A DNA stretch of 64,000 nt from the NCBI GenBank assembly GCA_020160805.1, contig JAIUPO010000002.1, positions 1 to 64,000 of the forward strand. The letters run 5' to 3'. Below are positions 35,403 to 45,002 of the stretch, piece by piece. Below the pieces are notes generated by a model. It made no database searches, was not told where the DNA came from, and was given only the letters and a program-made list of their open reading frames with translations. The position numbers were made by a program, and so were the translations under genes. Position 1 is the first letter of the stretch, and each line of letters begins with the position of its first letter. Origin of the DNA: Actinomycetota bacterium (GTDB lineage Bacteria > Actinomycetota > Actinomycetes > Actinomycetales > Dermatophilaceae).

Positions 35403-36473
35403 TCACTCGGGGGAGTCGGTGTCCTGGGGGTCGGTGTCCTGGATACCGCTGTCCTGGGGGCCATCGGCGAGGAGGCGGTAGAGCGAGCGGCGGGCCTGGT
35501 CGAGGACTGTGGCGGCCTCGGCCATCGCGGCCTCGTCGCGGGTGGAGCCGACCGCCTTGGTCGCCATCGCGAGCTGACCGAAGGCGTGCCAGAGTTCACC
35601 GCCGGGGCGGCCGCCCATGGCCTCGCTCGCATCGGCGGTCGCGGTCTCCCACGGCGCCGCATTGTCTCCGTGACCGGCGACGGCCTCGCGGCCGGCCTTG
35701 GTCAGCTCGTAGGCCTTGCGGCCGTCGACCTCGACCGGGGCGATCAGGCCCTCGTCCTCGAGTTGCGCGAGGGCGGGATAGATCGCGCCAGAGCTGGGCC
35801 GCCAGGCGCCGGAGGTGCGGGCGGCGAGTTCCTCGATGAGCTGATAGCCATTGCGCGGCTCCTCGGCGATCAGCAGCAGCGCGGCGAGACGGACATCGCC
35901 CTTGGGACGGCGTCCGCGACCACCGGGGCCACGCCCGCCGGGCCCACGCCCGCCGGGACCCCACGGTCCACGCCCGCCGCGCGTCCCGCGCGGCCCGCGG
36001 CCGCGCTCGCCGTCGGCGCCCTCCTGCTCGCCGTGGCCGCCATGGTGGTGGCGCCGGCCGCCGTGACCGCGCTCGCCGCGCTCACGCTCGCCCGGTCGCC
36101 CGTCGCGCTCACGCTCGTCACGACCGCGCCCACCCGGGCCGCGCCCATCGTGCTCACACTCGTCCGGGCCACGGAAGCCACGCTCGTCCGCGCGCTCCCA
36201 GGACCGGCCGGAGCCGCCCTGCGTCGCGTTCTCCCAGATCGCCCGGGCGACATCGACGCCCTCGGGACCGAGGAAACCGCCCTTGCCGAACGGCCCACGG
36301 GGGCCGAACGGGCCGTCGGCGCCGAAGAGCGACTCCCAGGGGTTCTCCTGGGCGCGGAAGCCGCCGCGTCCGCGGTGCCGGTCGTGCGGTCGGCGAGGGC
36401 CGCCGCGGTGAGGTCCGTTGCCGAATTGGTCGTCGGCATCGTGAATTTCGTACTCGTGTCGTTCGTTGCTCAT
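35403..36473 (-). CDS. PadR-family regulator with long Gly/Arg-rich N-terminal extension
   Basis: This encodes 356 residues from ATG at 36473; AAGGAG is eight bases upstream. The PadR winged helix starts around residue 191: GDVRLAALLLIAEEPRNGYQ, then RPSSGAIYPALAQLEDEGLI and YELTKAGREAV. A PadR-type C-terminal helix (about 300-345) allows dimer formation. The first 190 residues are rich in Gly, Arg, His, Asp and Glu, probably disordered, possibly binding nucleic acid or metal. PadR proteins repress nearby promoters in response to ligands. The divergent GH13 gene is its likely target along with itself. Confidence 0.85.
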   Translation of the reverse strand: MSNERHEYEIHDADDQFGNGPHRGGPRRPHDRHRGRGGFRAQENPWESLFGADGPFGPRGPFGKGGFLGPEGVDVARAIWENATQGGSGRSWERADERGFRGPDECEHDGRGPGGRGRDERERDGRPGERERGERGHGGRRHHHGGHGEQEGADGERGRGPRGTRGGRGPWGPGGRGPGGRGPGGRGRRPKGDVRLAALLLIAEEPRNGYQLIEELAARTSGAWRPSSGAIYPALAQLEDEGLIAPVEVDGRKAYELTKAGREAVAGHGDNAAPWETATADASEAMGGRPGGELWHAFGQLAMATKAVGSTRDEAAMAEAATVLDQARRSLYRLLADGPQDSGIQDTDPQDTDSPE

Positions 36474-36575
36474 GGTGGCAACTCCTTCGAATGGTCGGAG
36501 GCCGCCGGCGAACGCCGGGCGGCGGTTGTCCGGGGAGGCCCTCCCCACGGGCCCGGACTGGTATCGCCATATCAG

Positions 36576-36596
36576 CGACATGACAAAGATATGTCG
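36576..36596. promoter_or_regulatory. Candidate PadR operator
   Basis: CGACAT and ATGTCG flank a nine-base spacer in the divergent region between padR and the GH13 gene. A further CATGTC follows. PadR dimers bind ATGT/ACAT-type inverted repeats, although usually in the opposite arm order. Position is right for control of both genes. Confidence 0.4.
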
Positions 36597-36662
36597 TTAT
36601 TTCCGCCATGTCAACACCCCGTCGTCACCTATGGCAAGGTGCCCTCAACGACGGGAGGCGCG

Positions 36663-37976
36663 ATGACGGACTGGGTCGAGCATGTGCTGTGGTGGCATGT
36701 CTATCCGCTGGGATTCGTCGGCAGTGCGCACGAGCCCGGTGGTCGCGAGCCGGTCGAGCACCGCCTGCCCCACCTGATCGCCTGGCTCGACCATCCGATC
36801 TCCTTGGGGCTCAACGGGATTCTGCTGGGGCCGGTCTTTGCCTCGGGCAGCCATGGCTACGACACGATCGACTACCGCCGCATCGACCCGCGCCTCGGTG
36901 ATGACGCAGACTTCGACGCGCTCCTCGCCGCCTGCCGCGAGCGCGGCCTGCGCATCCTGCTCGACGGGGTCTTCAATCACGTCGGCACCGACTTTCCGCT
37001 CTTCCGGCAGGCCGTCGCGGACGGCCCGGGCTCTGAGGCCGCCGGCGCCTTCCGCTTCCACTGGGACTCGACCAATGACCTGGGGCTGCCGGCATACGAC
37101 TGCTTCGAGGGCCACCAGGCTCTGGTGGAGTTGAATCACGACGCCCCGCAGGTCGAGGACCTCGTCGTCGAGGTCATGTGCCACTGGCTCGGCCGTGGCA
37201 TCGACGGGTGGCGCCTCGACGCGGCATACGCTGTGCCGGAAGACTTTTGGGCGCGGGTGCTGCCCCGGGTCCGACAGCGCTTCCCCGAGGCCTACGTCCT
37301 CGGCGAGGTGATCCACGGCGACTACGCGCAGTTCGTCGCCCGCTCCGGGGTGGACAGCGTGACCCAGTACGAGCTGTGGAAGGCGATCTGGTCCAGCCTC
37401 TCCAGCGCCAACTTCTTCGAGCTGTCCCATGCGCTCGCGCGCCACGACGACTTCCTGCGCGATTTCGTCCCCCAGACCTTCGTCGGCAACCATGACGTCA
37501 CCCGCATCGCCACCCAGATCGCGGACCCGCGACACCTGCCGCACGCGTATGCCGTGCTGCTCACCGTCGGCGGCACCCCCTCGATCTACTACGGCGACGA
37601 GATGGGCTACACCGGCACCAAGGAGGAGCGGCTCGGCGGCGACGACCAGGTGCGGCCCTCGATGCCGCCGACGCCGGACGATCTGACCCTCGGCTTCGAC
37701 ACCTTCGAGACCATCAGGGTCCTCGTCGGCGTCCGTCGCCGCCACCCCTGGCTGCACCGCGCGCAGACCCGCGACCTGCACCTAGCCAATGCCTCCTATG
37801 CCTTCGAACTCACCGGCGACGGTGAACGAATCGTGGTGTGCCTCAACCTCTCCGACGACTCATGGTGGGTCGATCTCGACGCGGTCGAGGAGCTGCTCGC
37901 CGGCGCAGCCGATGTGGCAGCCGGTGGGATCTCGGTCCCGGCTCACGGCTGGGCCGTCCTGCGGGCTGGGGTATGA
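36663..37976 (+). CDS. GH13 alpha-amylase-family enzyme
   Basis: This encodes 437 residues. The four GH13 blocks are present: DGVFNH at 101-106, GWRLDAAYAV with nucleophile D186, VLGEVIHGDY with acid/base E215, and FVGNHDVTR with D278. There is no signal peptide, so it is cytoplasmic. Most likely it acts on oligosaccharides, malto-oligosaccharides or trehalose-type glucans. GGGAGG lies near the ATG. It overlaps the downstream gene by four bases and is divergent from padR. Confidence 0.88.
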   Translation: MTDWVEHVLWWHVYPLGFVGSAHEPGGREPVEHRLPHLIAWLDHPISLGLNGILLGPVFASGSHGYDTIDYRRIDPRLGDDADFDALLAACRERGLRILLDGVFNHVGTDFPLFRQAVADGPGSEAAGAFRFHWDSTNDLGLPAYDCFEGHQALVELNHDAPQVEDLVVEVMCHWLGRGIDGWRLDAAYAVPEDFWARVLPRVRQRFPEAYVLGEVIHGDYAQFVARSGVDSVTQYELWKAIWSSLSSANFFELSHALARHDDFLRDFVPQTFVGNHDVTRIATQIADPRHLPHAYAVLLTVGGTPSIYYGDEMGYTGTKEERLGGDDQVRPSMPPTPDDLTLGFDTFETIRVLVGVRRRHPWLHRAQTRDLHLANASYAFELTGDGERIVVCLNLSDDSWWVDLDAVEELLAGAADVAAGGISVPAHGWAVLRAGV

Positions 37977-38770
37977 CGACCCGCCGGCTCCTCGACGATC
38001 TCGGGGCTTCCGTGGCGCTCGCCGAGCCCCCGCGCCGCATCGTCAGCCTGGTCCCCTCGATCACCGAATCCTTGGCCAGTTCGGTCGCGGATCGGCTTGT
38101 GGGAGTGACGGATTGGTGCACGCACCCGCAGGACCTCGACGACCTGGGGGTGACGCGGGTCCGGGGCACCAAGAATCCCGACCTGGCGCGGATCGCCGGT
38201 CTCCGCCCGGATCTCGTCGTCGCGAACATGGAGGAGAATCGCGAACTCGACGTCCGCCGGCTGCGCGAGGGCGGCATACCCGTCTGGGTTACGCGGATCG
38301 AGGATGTCCCGACCGCCTTCGCGTCGTTGCGCCGGCTGTTCGCCGACGTCCTGCAGGTGACCGAGCCGGATTGGCTCTCGCAGGCCGCCCGCCTCTGGAG
38401 CGGTGAGTTGTCCACGCAGGAGGCCACCGTCGCCGTCGCGATCTGGCGGGACCCGTGGATGGTCGTCGGTCGGGACACCTTCACCGGCGACCTGCTGCGT
38501 CGGGCCGGCCTGGCGAATGCCTTTGCCGCACATAAGGATCGCTACCCCCACATCACTCTCGACCAACTCGACGATCCGGCTTTCGATGCCGTCCTGCTGC
38601 CCGACGAGCCCTATGTCTTCACCGCCGCCGACGGCCCCGAGGCGTTCGCCGCCGTGCCCACCCATCTGGTGTCGGGGCGCGAACTCACGTGGTACGGCCC
38701 GTCGCTGATCCAGGCCCACGGCTCGTTGACCGCACTGCGGGAGCGCCTCACGGCGCAGCGTCGCGGCTGA
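37973..38770 (+). CDS. BtuF/TroA-type substrate-binding domain protein without signal peptide
   Basis: This encodes 265 residues starting MTTRRLLDDLG. It has the helical-backbone-receptor pattern: RIVSLVPSITESL, VGVTDWCTHP, TKNPDLARIAGLRPDLVVAN, and the second lobe with YPHITLDQLDDPAFDAVLLP. This family carries cobalamin, haem or metals to ABC importers, but this protein has no signal or lipobox, so it would be cytoplasmic. It is coupled to the GH13 gene by ATGA overlap, a combination with no obvious functional link. Confidence 0.75.
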   Translation: MTTRRLLDDLGASVALAEPPRRIVSLVPSITESLASSVADRLVGVTDWCTHPQDLDDLGVTRVRGTKNPDLARIAGLRPDLVVANMEENRELDVRRLREGGIPVWVTRIEDVPTAFASLRRLFADVLQVTEPDWLSQAARLWSGELSTQEATVAVAIWRDPWMVVGRDTFTGDLLRRAGLANAFAAHKDRYPHITLDQLDDPAFDAVLLPDEPYVFTAADGPEAFAAVPTHLVSGRELTWYGPSLIQAHGSLTALRERLTAQRRG

Positions 38771-38918
38771 TCCGCGCCCTGTCTCCCCGCCCTGTCTCCC
38801 CGCCCGGTCGCCGCGGCCTACATCACGAACGCCTCACGGACCCAACCGGGCAGGGTGCTCAGGCGTCATCGGCATATAGGTTCCCAGCGGAGGGAACCAC
38901 ACGAGGGAGGGACTACCC

Positions 38919-41216
38919 ATGTCGGTGCAGCGCGGAATCGGACGTCGACTTGCGATCGCAGGAGTCGCTCTCGCAGGCCTGCTCGCCTCGAGTCCGGGCA
39001 ATGCGGCCCTACCCGAGGCGTCGCGCTCGGGGCCGACGAGCCAGCTCGAGGCGCGACTCTCGGTCGTCATCCTCGACGGCAAGAGCGATGCGAGCGGTGG
39101 GGCGGCGCGCACCGAGCAGCAGAACTGGCTGAGCATCGGGGATCAGCGGGTTCCGGTTCCTGCCGCATTGGCGAAGGGACTGCATACCGGCTCGGTGGCG
39201 GCCACCATCTCCGGCGCCGTGGGCAGCCGCCCCGGCGATATCGCGCAGGCGCTGCGAAGCGGGGCCGCTCGGGTGACCCACCTCAAGCAGGCGCCGGGCG
39301 CGACGGTCCAGCGCACCACCCTCGGCACGCATGAGGTCACCGTCGTCCCCGTCAGCTGGGCTGGCAGCGAGCCCGCCGTGACCGCGGACGACATCAAGAT
39401 CCCCATGGACTTCGCCGACCGCTTCTGGAATGGCAATACGGACAACCAGATCGACCTGTCGGTCAACTCGATCCATCCCACGACGCCAATCACCTTGACC
39501 CAAGAGCAGATTCGCACCTGTGACAATTTCGCCGTCGAAGCAGCGGTCCGCAAGAAGTACCCGGACATCGTCGTGGATGAGGCCCACCATCTCGCGATCG
39601 TCACGCCGTACTGGAGCGATTGCTGGTGGGGCGGGATGGCAATGTTCGACTCCGGACTGTTGTGGATCAACGGCTTCATGTCTGGCTCGGTCTGGGCCCA
39701 CGAATTTGGCCACAACTTCGGCTTGGCGCACGAGGGGTCCTTGACCTGCTATGCCAAGGCCACCCGGCAACGTGTCGTCAGCTTGTCCAAGATCTGCGAT
39801 GGCCAGGTCTATGACGACCCGTGGGATGTGATGGGCAATCGCGCGACGGGCGCGTTGACCGCCAGCAGCCGCGTTCGGCTCGGCACCATTCCGTCGTCGG
39901 CGCTGCGGTTCGTCTCCGGCAACGAGACCATCACCCTCGCTCCCGTCGCGGCGAAAGACGGCATTCGAAGCGTGGTGCTCCAGGTCGATAACGCCTATTA
40001 CGAGATCGAATACCGCACACCCAGCGGATGGGACGACTGGATCGACGACCAAACATTTACCTACGGGAATGGCCAGTTGACGATGCCCGGCGGTGGCGTT
40101 GTTGTTCGCTACGTCCAAGGTTTTGGCCTCGACAACTACAACGATCGCTTTGTCGTCAACTTCCACCCCCAGACCCCGAAGAACTACGAAGTCCACCCCG
40201 GCCTGGAGCCGGGCGAGTCCTACACCTTCCCGTGGGACGACCTGAAGATGACCGTCGAATCGGCGAGCGCCGACGGTGCCCGGGTGCGTTTCTCTCGTGG
40301 CGGAGATGATGGCGTCCAGCGCTGGGCCGGTTCGGACCGGTACGCCGCCTCCGCGACGATCTCTCGCTTCGGGCTGCCGGAGAACTCCGGAAAGGTCTTC
40401 CTCGCCTCGGGCGAGATCTTCACCGACGCGCTCAGCGGTGCGGGCGTGGCCGGGGCGGCCAAGAGCCCGCTGCTCCTGACCCAGCGGGACCGGCTGCGCT
40501 CCTCGGTGAGCCAGGAATTGGACCGCCGGTTCTCCTTCGCGACCACCGTCCTCGGCGGCCCGGCTTCGATCAGCGCAGACCTCGCGTCCATCCTCATCGG
40601 CTTCGGCCCCGTCACCCGCCTGTCCGGTGCCGACCGGTACGAGACCTCGGCCGCGATCTCGCAGAAGTCCTTCGCCCCCGGTGTGGACCGCGCCTATGTC
40701 GCCTCCGGAGTGGTCTTCCCCGACGCGCTGTCGGGCGCGCCCGTGGCCGGCAAGCAGAAGGCCCCGATGCTGCTGACCAAGACCGACTCGCTGCCGCCGA
40801 GCATCGCCGCGGAGCTGAAGCGGTTGCGCCCCAAGGGGGTCGTCATCCTCGGCGGGACGGCCTCGGTCACGGCGGCCGTCGAGGCGCAGCTCGCGGCGGC
40901 CTCGGGTGCGCCGGTCTCCCGGCTCGCCGGTGCCGATCGGTATGCCGTCTCAGCCCTGGTCTCCCAGCGCAACTTCGCCGCCGGTGCCGACACCGTCTTC
41001 GTCGCCTCCGGCGCGATCTACACCGATGCCCTCTCGGGCGCGCCGGTGGCCGCCGCCAAGGGTTCCCCGCTGCTCTTGGTCAAGGGCACGAGCATCCCGG
41101 AGCCCATCGCCGCCGAACTGACCCGGCTGGCGCCGAAGTCCATCGTGATCCTCGGCGGGCCGAATAGCGTCTCGACGGGCGTCGAAGCCGCGCTCGCGGC
41201 ATACGTGCGCAAGTAG
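38919..41216 (+). CDS. Secreted zinc metalloprotease with three cell-wall-binding (CWB2) repeats
   Basis: This encodes 765 residues. The signal peptide is MSVQRGIGRRLAIAGVALAG and onward to about residue 30 (GNA-A). The zinc motif HEFGHNFGLAH is at 261-271 (H261, E262, H265, H271), the metzincin consensus of gametolysin-like M11 peptidases. A beta domain follows. Three CW_binding_2 repeats start near residue 470, with RWAGSDRYAASATISR, RLSGADRYETSAAISQ and RLAGADRYAVSALVSQ, and each ends in a VxxLGGxxS motif. The repeats attach the enzyme to the cell wall. A dead paralogue lies at 59405-60785. Confidence 0.9.
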   Translation: MSVQRGIGRRLAIAGVALAGLLASSPGNAALPEASRSGPTSQLEARLSVVILDGKSDASGGAARTEQQNWLSIGDQRVPVPAALAKGLHTGSVAATISGAVGSRPGDIAQALRSGAARVTHLKQAPGATVQRTTLGTHEVTVVPVSWAGSEPAVTADDIKIPMDFADRFWNGNTDNQIDLSVNSIHPTTPITLTQEQIRTCDNFAVEAAVRKKYPDIVVDEAHHLAIVTPYWSDCWWGGMAMFDSGLLWINGFMSGSVWAHEFGHNFGLAHEGSLTCYAKATRQRVVSLSKICDGQVYDDPWDVMGNRATGALTASSRVRLGTIPSSALRFVSGNETITLAPVAAKDGIRSVVLQVDNAYYEIEYRTPSGWDDWIDDQTFTYGNGQLTMPGGGVVVRYVQGFGLDNYNDRFVVNFHPQTPKNYEVHPGLEPGESYTFPWDDLKMTVESASADGARVRFSRGGDDGVQRWAGSDRYAASATISRFGLPENSGKVFLASGEIFTDALSGAGVAGAAKSPLLLTQRDRLRSSVSQELDRRFSFATTVLGGPASISADLASILIGFGPVTRLSGADRYETSAAISQKSFAPGVDRAYVASGVVFPDALSGAPVAGKQKAPMLLTKTDSLPPSIAAELKRLRPKGVVILGGTASVTAAVEAQLAAASGAPVSRLAGADRYAVSALVSQRNFAAGADTVFVASGAIYTDALSGAPVAAAKGSPLLLVKGTSIPEPIAAELTRLAPKSIVILGGPNSVSTGVEAALAAYVRK

Positions 41217-41256
41217 ACGGCACCGAGCGGGAGCGCGGACCCGGGACAATGGCCCG

Positions 41257-42399
41257 GTGAAGCGCTCCAGCTCCGGTGCCCTCGGGGACGCCTGGCACAC
41301 CGTCTCGCTGCGCGCCTTCGACCTCAGCGAACGCGCGGGCCGCAGCCAGCAGCGGCGCGTCGAGCGCTGGCGTGAGCACCTGTTCATGATGGTGCAGATC
41401 GCCCTGGCGGCCGGCCTCGCGTGGTGGGCCGGCGAGAGTCTGCTCGGCCACCAGGCGCCCTTCTTCGCGTGCGTGGCGGCGATCATCTGCCTCGGACTGT
41501 CCTTCGGGCAGCGGATGAGCCGGGTGGTCGAGGTCGCGGCCGGGGTCTTCGTCGGGATCCTCGTCGGCGACCTCGCCGTCGCGGCGATCGGCACCGGTGC
41601 GTGGCAGATCGGGCTCGTCGTCTTCGTCGCGATGTCGATCGCCATCCTCGCTGGCGCTAAGACCCTGATGACGATGCAGTCCGGCATCCAGGCCGCGACC
41701 GTCATCGCGCTCTTCCCCAATCCGGGGCAGGGCGTCAGCCGGTGGCTCGATGCGCTGATCGGCTGCGCCATCGCGCTGGTCTTCTCGCTCGTCGCCCCCA
41801 CTTCGCCGGTGCAAAAGCCCCGCATCCGCGCCGCACAGGTCCTCTTTGAGACCGCCGAGACCTTGTATGCCGCCCGCTCGGCCCTGCGATCCGGCGACCA
41901 GGAGGCCGCCGATGAGGTGCTGATGCGAGCCCGTGGATCGGAAGCCCAACTGCGGGCGCTCTCCGAAGCATCCTCGGAAGGCATTGCGCTGGTGCGTTAT
42001 TCGCCGCTGCTGCGCCAGCACCGCCAGCATGTCCAGGATGTCGCCGACTTGGTGGCGCCCCTGGACCGACTGGTGCGCAACTCCCGCGTGCTGGCCCGAC
42101 GGGTCAGTGTCGCGGCCTGGCGCGAGGATGAGGTGCCAAGCGAGGTTGCCGGTCTCGTGGGAGCCACGGCCGAGGTGACGGAGTTTTGCGCCAATGAACT
42201 CTTCGCCCGCCGGCTGCCGACCCGGGCGCGCGATCGCATCAAGCAGGTCGGCGCCGAGTCATCCCATCTTCACCTCAGCGATCTGACGCTTTCCAGCGCA
42301 GTCATCATCGCCCAATGCCGCAGCATGCTCGCCGACCTGCTGGAACTGACGGGCATGAGTTACGCGGACGCACGCGCCGCCATACCCGACATGGACTGA
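41257..42399 (+). CDS. FUSC/aromatic-acid-exporter-family membrane protein
   Basis: This encodes 380 residues from GTG. The N-terminal half has hydrophobic helices (MMVQIALAAGLAWWAGE, FFACVAAIICLGL, AAGVFVGILVGDLAV, GIQAATVIALFPN, and ALIGCAIALVFSLVAP). The C-terminal 200 residues are helical and cytoplasmic with IIAQCRSMLADLLELTGM. This layout is that of the FUSC/DUF939 exporters of aromatic acids. No partner genes are nearby. It follows the metalloprotease after 40 bases. Confidence 0.8.
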   Translation: MKRSSSGALGDAWHTVSLRAFDLSERAGRSQQRRVERWREHLFMMVQIALAAGLAWWAGESLLGHQAPFFACVAAIICLGLSFGQRMSRVVEVAAGVFVGILVGDLAVAAIGTGAWQIGLVVFVAMSIAILAGAKTLMTMQSGIQAATVIALFPNPGQGVSRWLDALIGCAIALVFSLVAPTSPVQKPRIRAAQVLFETAETLYAARSALRSGDQEAADEVLMRARGSEAQLRALSEASSEGIALVRYSPLLRQHRQHVQDVADLVAPLDRLVRNSRVLARRVSVAAWREDEVPSEVAGLVGATAEVTEFCANELFARRLPTRARDRIKQVGAESSHLHLSDLTLSSAVIIAQCRSMLADLLELTGMSYADARAAIPDMD

Positions 42400-42463
42400 C
42401 CTGCCTCGCGCGCTCCCGCAGTAGGGTCGAAACACACGCATCGCCACGACAAGGGAGTCAGCT

Positions 42464-43333
42464 ATGACGGCAGCACGGATCCTGCGCGAAGGTTTGGATT
42501 TCGGAGAGGGCCCGCGCTGGCGCGACGGGCGACTGTGGTTCAGCGACTTCTATCGTCACGCTGTCTACACCCTCGATGAGTCCGGCCAGGGTGAGCAGCA
42601 GGTCCTCGCCGTCCCGGGCCAGCCGTCCGGGCTCGGCTGGCTCCCCGACGGCAGCCTGCTGGTGGTGAGCATGCTGGATCGCAAGGTCCTGAAGCTGATC
42701 CCCGGAGGCTCCGAGGCGCAGGAGTATGCCGATCTCTCCGGCCTCGCCGACTACCACGCCAACGATCTGGTCACCGATGCCGAGGGCGGTGCGTATGTCG
42801 GCAACTTCGGCTATGACCTGCACGAGGACATCCGCACCCGCGAGATCCCGGTCATCCTCGCCGACGAGGTCACCGGCGTCACCCGGCTCGCACGCATCGC
42901 GCCGGACGGGTCGGTGTCGAGCGCGGCCGAGGGCATGCGCTTCCCCAATGGCATGGTGCTGATCGACGAGGGCCGCACGCTCGTCGTGGCAGAGACCACG
43001 GGCCTGCGGTTGACCGCCTTCGATGTGGCAGCGGACGGCGGCCTCAGCAACCGCCGGGTCTGGGCCTCGACCGCCGAGCAGATGGTCGCGCCCGATGGCA
43101 TCTGCGCCGACCCGCAGGGTGGTGTGTGGGTGAGCGCCGCGCTGGGCAATGCCGTCGTGCGGTATGCCGAGGGCGGCGCTGTCACCGGCATGGTCGAGAC
43201 CAGTCAGATCGCCTATGCCTGCGCCCTCGGCGGCTCCGACGGCCGCACCCTGTTCGTCATGACCGCACCGTCGAGCGACCCACACGAAGTCGACGGTCAG
43301 CGGCTCGGCCGTATCGAGGTCGCCACGGTCTGA
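42464..43333 (+). CDS. SMP-30/gluconolactonase-like beta-propeller
   Basis: This encodes 289 residues. The N-terminus LREGLDFGEGPRWRDGRLWF contains the metal-binding Glu of the family. NDLVTDAEGGAYVGN and MRFPNGMVLIDEGRTLVVAE add the Asn and Asp ligands, and APDGICADPQGGVWV adds a further Asp. SMP-30-type enzymes hydrolyse sugar lactones in a Ca- or Zn-dependent way. AAGGGAG lies upstream of the ATG. It stands alone between the transporter and the thioesterase. Confidence 0.87.
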   Translation: MTAARILREGLDFGEGPRWRDGRLWFSDFYRHAVYTLDESGQGEQQVLAVPGQPSGLGWLPDGSLLVVSMLDRKVLKLIPGGSEAQEYADLSGLADYHANDLVTDAEGGAYVGNFGYDLHEDIRTREIPVILADEVTGVTRLARIAPDGSVSSAAEGMRFPNGMVLIDEGRTLVVAETTGLRLTAFDVAADGGLSNRRVWASTAEQMVAPDGICADPQGGVWVSAALGNAVVRYAEGGAVTGMVETSQIAYACALGGSDGRTLFVMTAPSSDPHEVDGQRLGRIEVATV

Positions 43334-43415
43334 GCGGGGTGATCCGAGCCGGGATGTGACGCGATCCCGCGCCGGGGCGGGGGCATCGGCAGGTGTCGCG
43401 GCATAGAGTCGCGGG

Positions 43416-44126
43416 GTGACCGACGGCCTGCTGCCCTTCATCGTGCCCGTGGACGATCCGGTGGCGCTGGCCGCCCGGGAGGGCTCGCTCGGAGCGCTCG
43501 CCGATGCCGTGCGCCGGCTCATCGATGTCAGTGTGCGCACCGAGGTGGACGACGCCGAACTCGACCGCGTCGCGGCCGGGATCGGGGAGCTGGCCGACCG
43601 GCTCGAAGCCGAGGCCTCCGCGACACCTCTGGGGCTGGTGGTCAGCAGCGACGGCCGTTTGCGCGATCACGGCAATCCCGCTGTCGGCCTGCGCAATCCG
43701 ATGGCGCCGCCGCTGCGCATCGCGCGTGGCGAGGACGGCAGTGCGCAGTGCACGATCACGCTGGGGGCGCCATACGAAGGGCCCCCGGGACATGTCCACG
43801 GCGGGGTCGTCGCCCTCGTCCTCGACCAGGTCCTCGGCACGGTGCCGCCGCTGGTCGGGAAGCCGGGCATGACGGCATACCTCAATGTCACCTATCGGCG
43901 GCCTACCCCGCTCGGGGCGGCCCTGACGGTGTCGGCGGAGCCGGTCGAGGTGGGGGAGTGGAAGGTCTTGGTGCGCGGGGATATTCGCACCGCCGACGGC
44001 GAGATCACCGCCGAGGCCGAAGGCCTGTTCGTCGTGCCGCGGTTTGCCCGGCATCGCGGAGCGGCCCCGCAGAGTGACGCCGGGGACTTCGATTCCGAGC
44101 ATTTCGGCGGACGCGCCGGCCATTGA
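43416..44126 (+). CDS. PaaI-type acyl-CoA thioesterase (hotdog fold)
   Basis: This encodes 236 residues from GTG. The C-terminal half carries the hotdog pattern: GPPGHVHGGVVALVLDQVLG, the HGG-based active site, followed by TAYLNVTYRRPTPL and a strand-rich end EITAEAEGLFVV. The N-terminal 85 residues are helical and specific to actinobacterial members. These enzymes hydrolyse acyl-CoA thioesters. The substrate is unknown. Confidence 0.82.
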   Translation: MTDGLLPFIVPVDDPVALAAREGSLGALADAVRRLIDVSVRTEVDDAELDRVAAGIGELADRLEAEASATPLGLVVSSDGRLRDHGNPAVGLRNPMAPPLRIARGEDGSAQCTITLGAPYEGPPGHVHGGVVALVLDQVLGTVPPLVGKPGMTAYLNVTYRRPTPLGAALTVSAEPVEVGEWKVLVRGDIRTADGEITAEAEGLFVVPRFARHRGAAPQSDAGDFDSEHFGGRAGH

Positions 44127-44204
44127 CGCCGCCGGGCTGAGTAAGCTCCGCGGCCACGCGCGCGAGTCCGCACCGTCGGGCTGACGGACGGCCAGCAGCG
44201 CAGG

Positions 44205-44711
44205 TCAGACGAGTTCGACGGCGAGTCCCGCCGCGCTCAATTCCGCGATCGCCGAGGGCGATGCTCCCTGCTCGGTGATGAGCAGATCGACCTTGCCGAT
44301 GTCAGCGATTCCCGACATCTATGGAATTGGTGACCACCGTCAGGCCGGCCCGATCGGCCAGTTGGCGCGACCTCCGAGGCCGTGCTTCCGCCGCCGATCG
44401 CCACGGCCTGCGTGAGGAGCGGGATCTGCGCGGCGCAGGCGGCGGCGATGCGCTGCTTGGCCTCACGGCCCTGGGTGTCGCGATAGCGGACCGGCAGTTC
44501 GGTGCCCGAATCCGGTTGTGAGGCACCACCCATGGGTCCGGCGCAGCAGCGATTCTTTGTCCAAGGCGGCCAGGTCGCGACGGATCGTCGCCTGCGAGAC
44601 GTCCAGTTCTTTCGCCAGGTGCTCGACGTGGACATGGCCGCGCATGCGCACGGCTTCCAGGATGCGCACGAGACGTTCGGTGCGGTGCGCTGTGTAGTGT
44701 TCGCCGCTCAC
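44205..44711 (-). pseudogene. DeoR/GlpR-type repressor relic
   Basis: From GTG at 44711 the first frame gives RTERLVRILEAVRMRGHVHV, then EHLAKELDVSQATIRRDLAA, the DeoR helix-turn-helix. Near 44530 the frame shifts to TQGREAKQRIAAACAA and IGGGSTASEVA, the start of the sugar-phosphate-binding domain. A large part of that domain is missing, and a third frame ends DIGKVDLLITEQGASPSAIA before a stop at 44205. The regulated sugar operon is not next to it. Confidence 0.75.
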
Positions 44712-45002
44712 GGTCGCAATGGTACTCAAGGTACACGGAACAGTGAGTATCGTGCATTTTTTCTGCGCAGTTCGCGGGCGAAGGGGGTGCGCACACGGGT
44801 AGTGCGGACGAGGTAATCGTCGCGAAAGGGCACTTTCCATGACCGTGTCGGCTGCGACCAGGCGTCGGCGCGGCCGGCTGTCAGCTGATGCTGTGCCGGA
44901 CACATGTGATCTCCGCCACAATGACTGTTGGCGCGGTAACCATTTCGTGACCTGAGGCGTCTGCACCGGTGTCCGCGATCGTTCCTGCCCTCCAGATCTT
45001 GC

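Noticed and set aside
43350..43369. CGGGAT..ATCCCG hairpin after the SMP-30 gene
   Set aside because: Six-base arms with no T-run; not distinguishable from chance.
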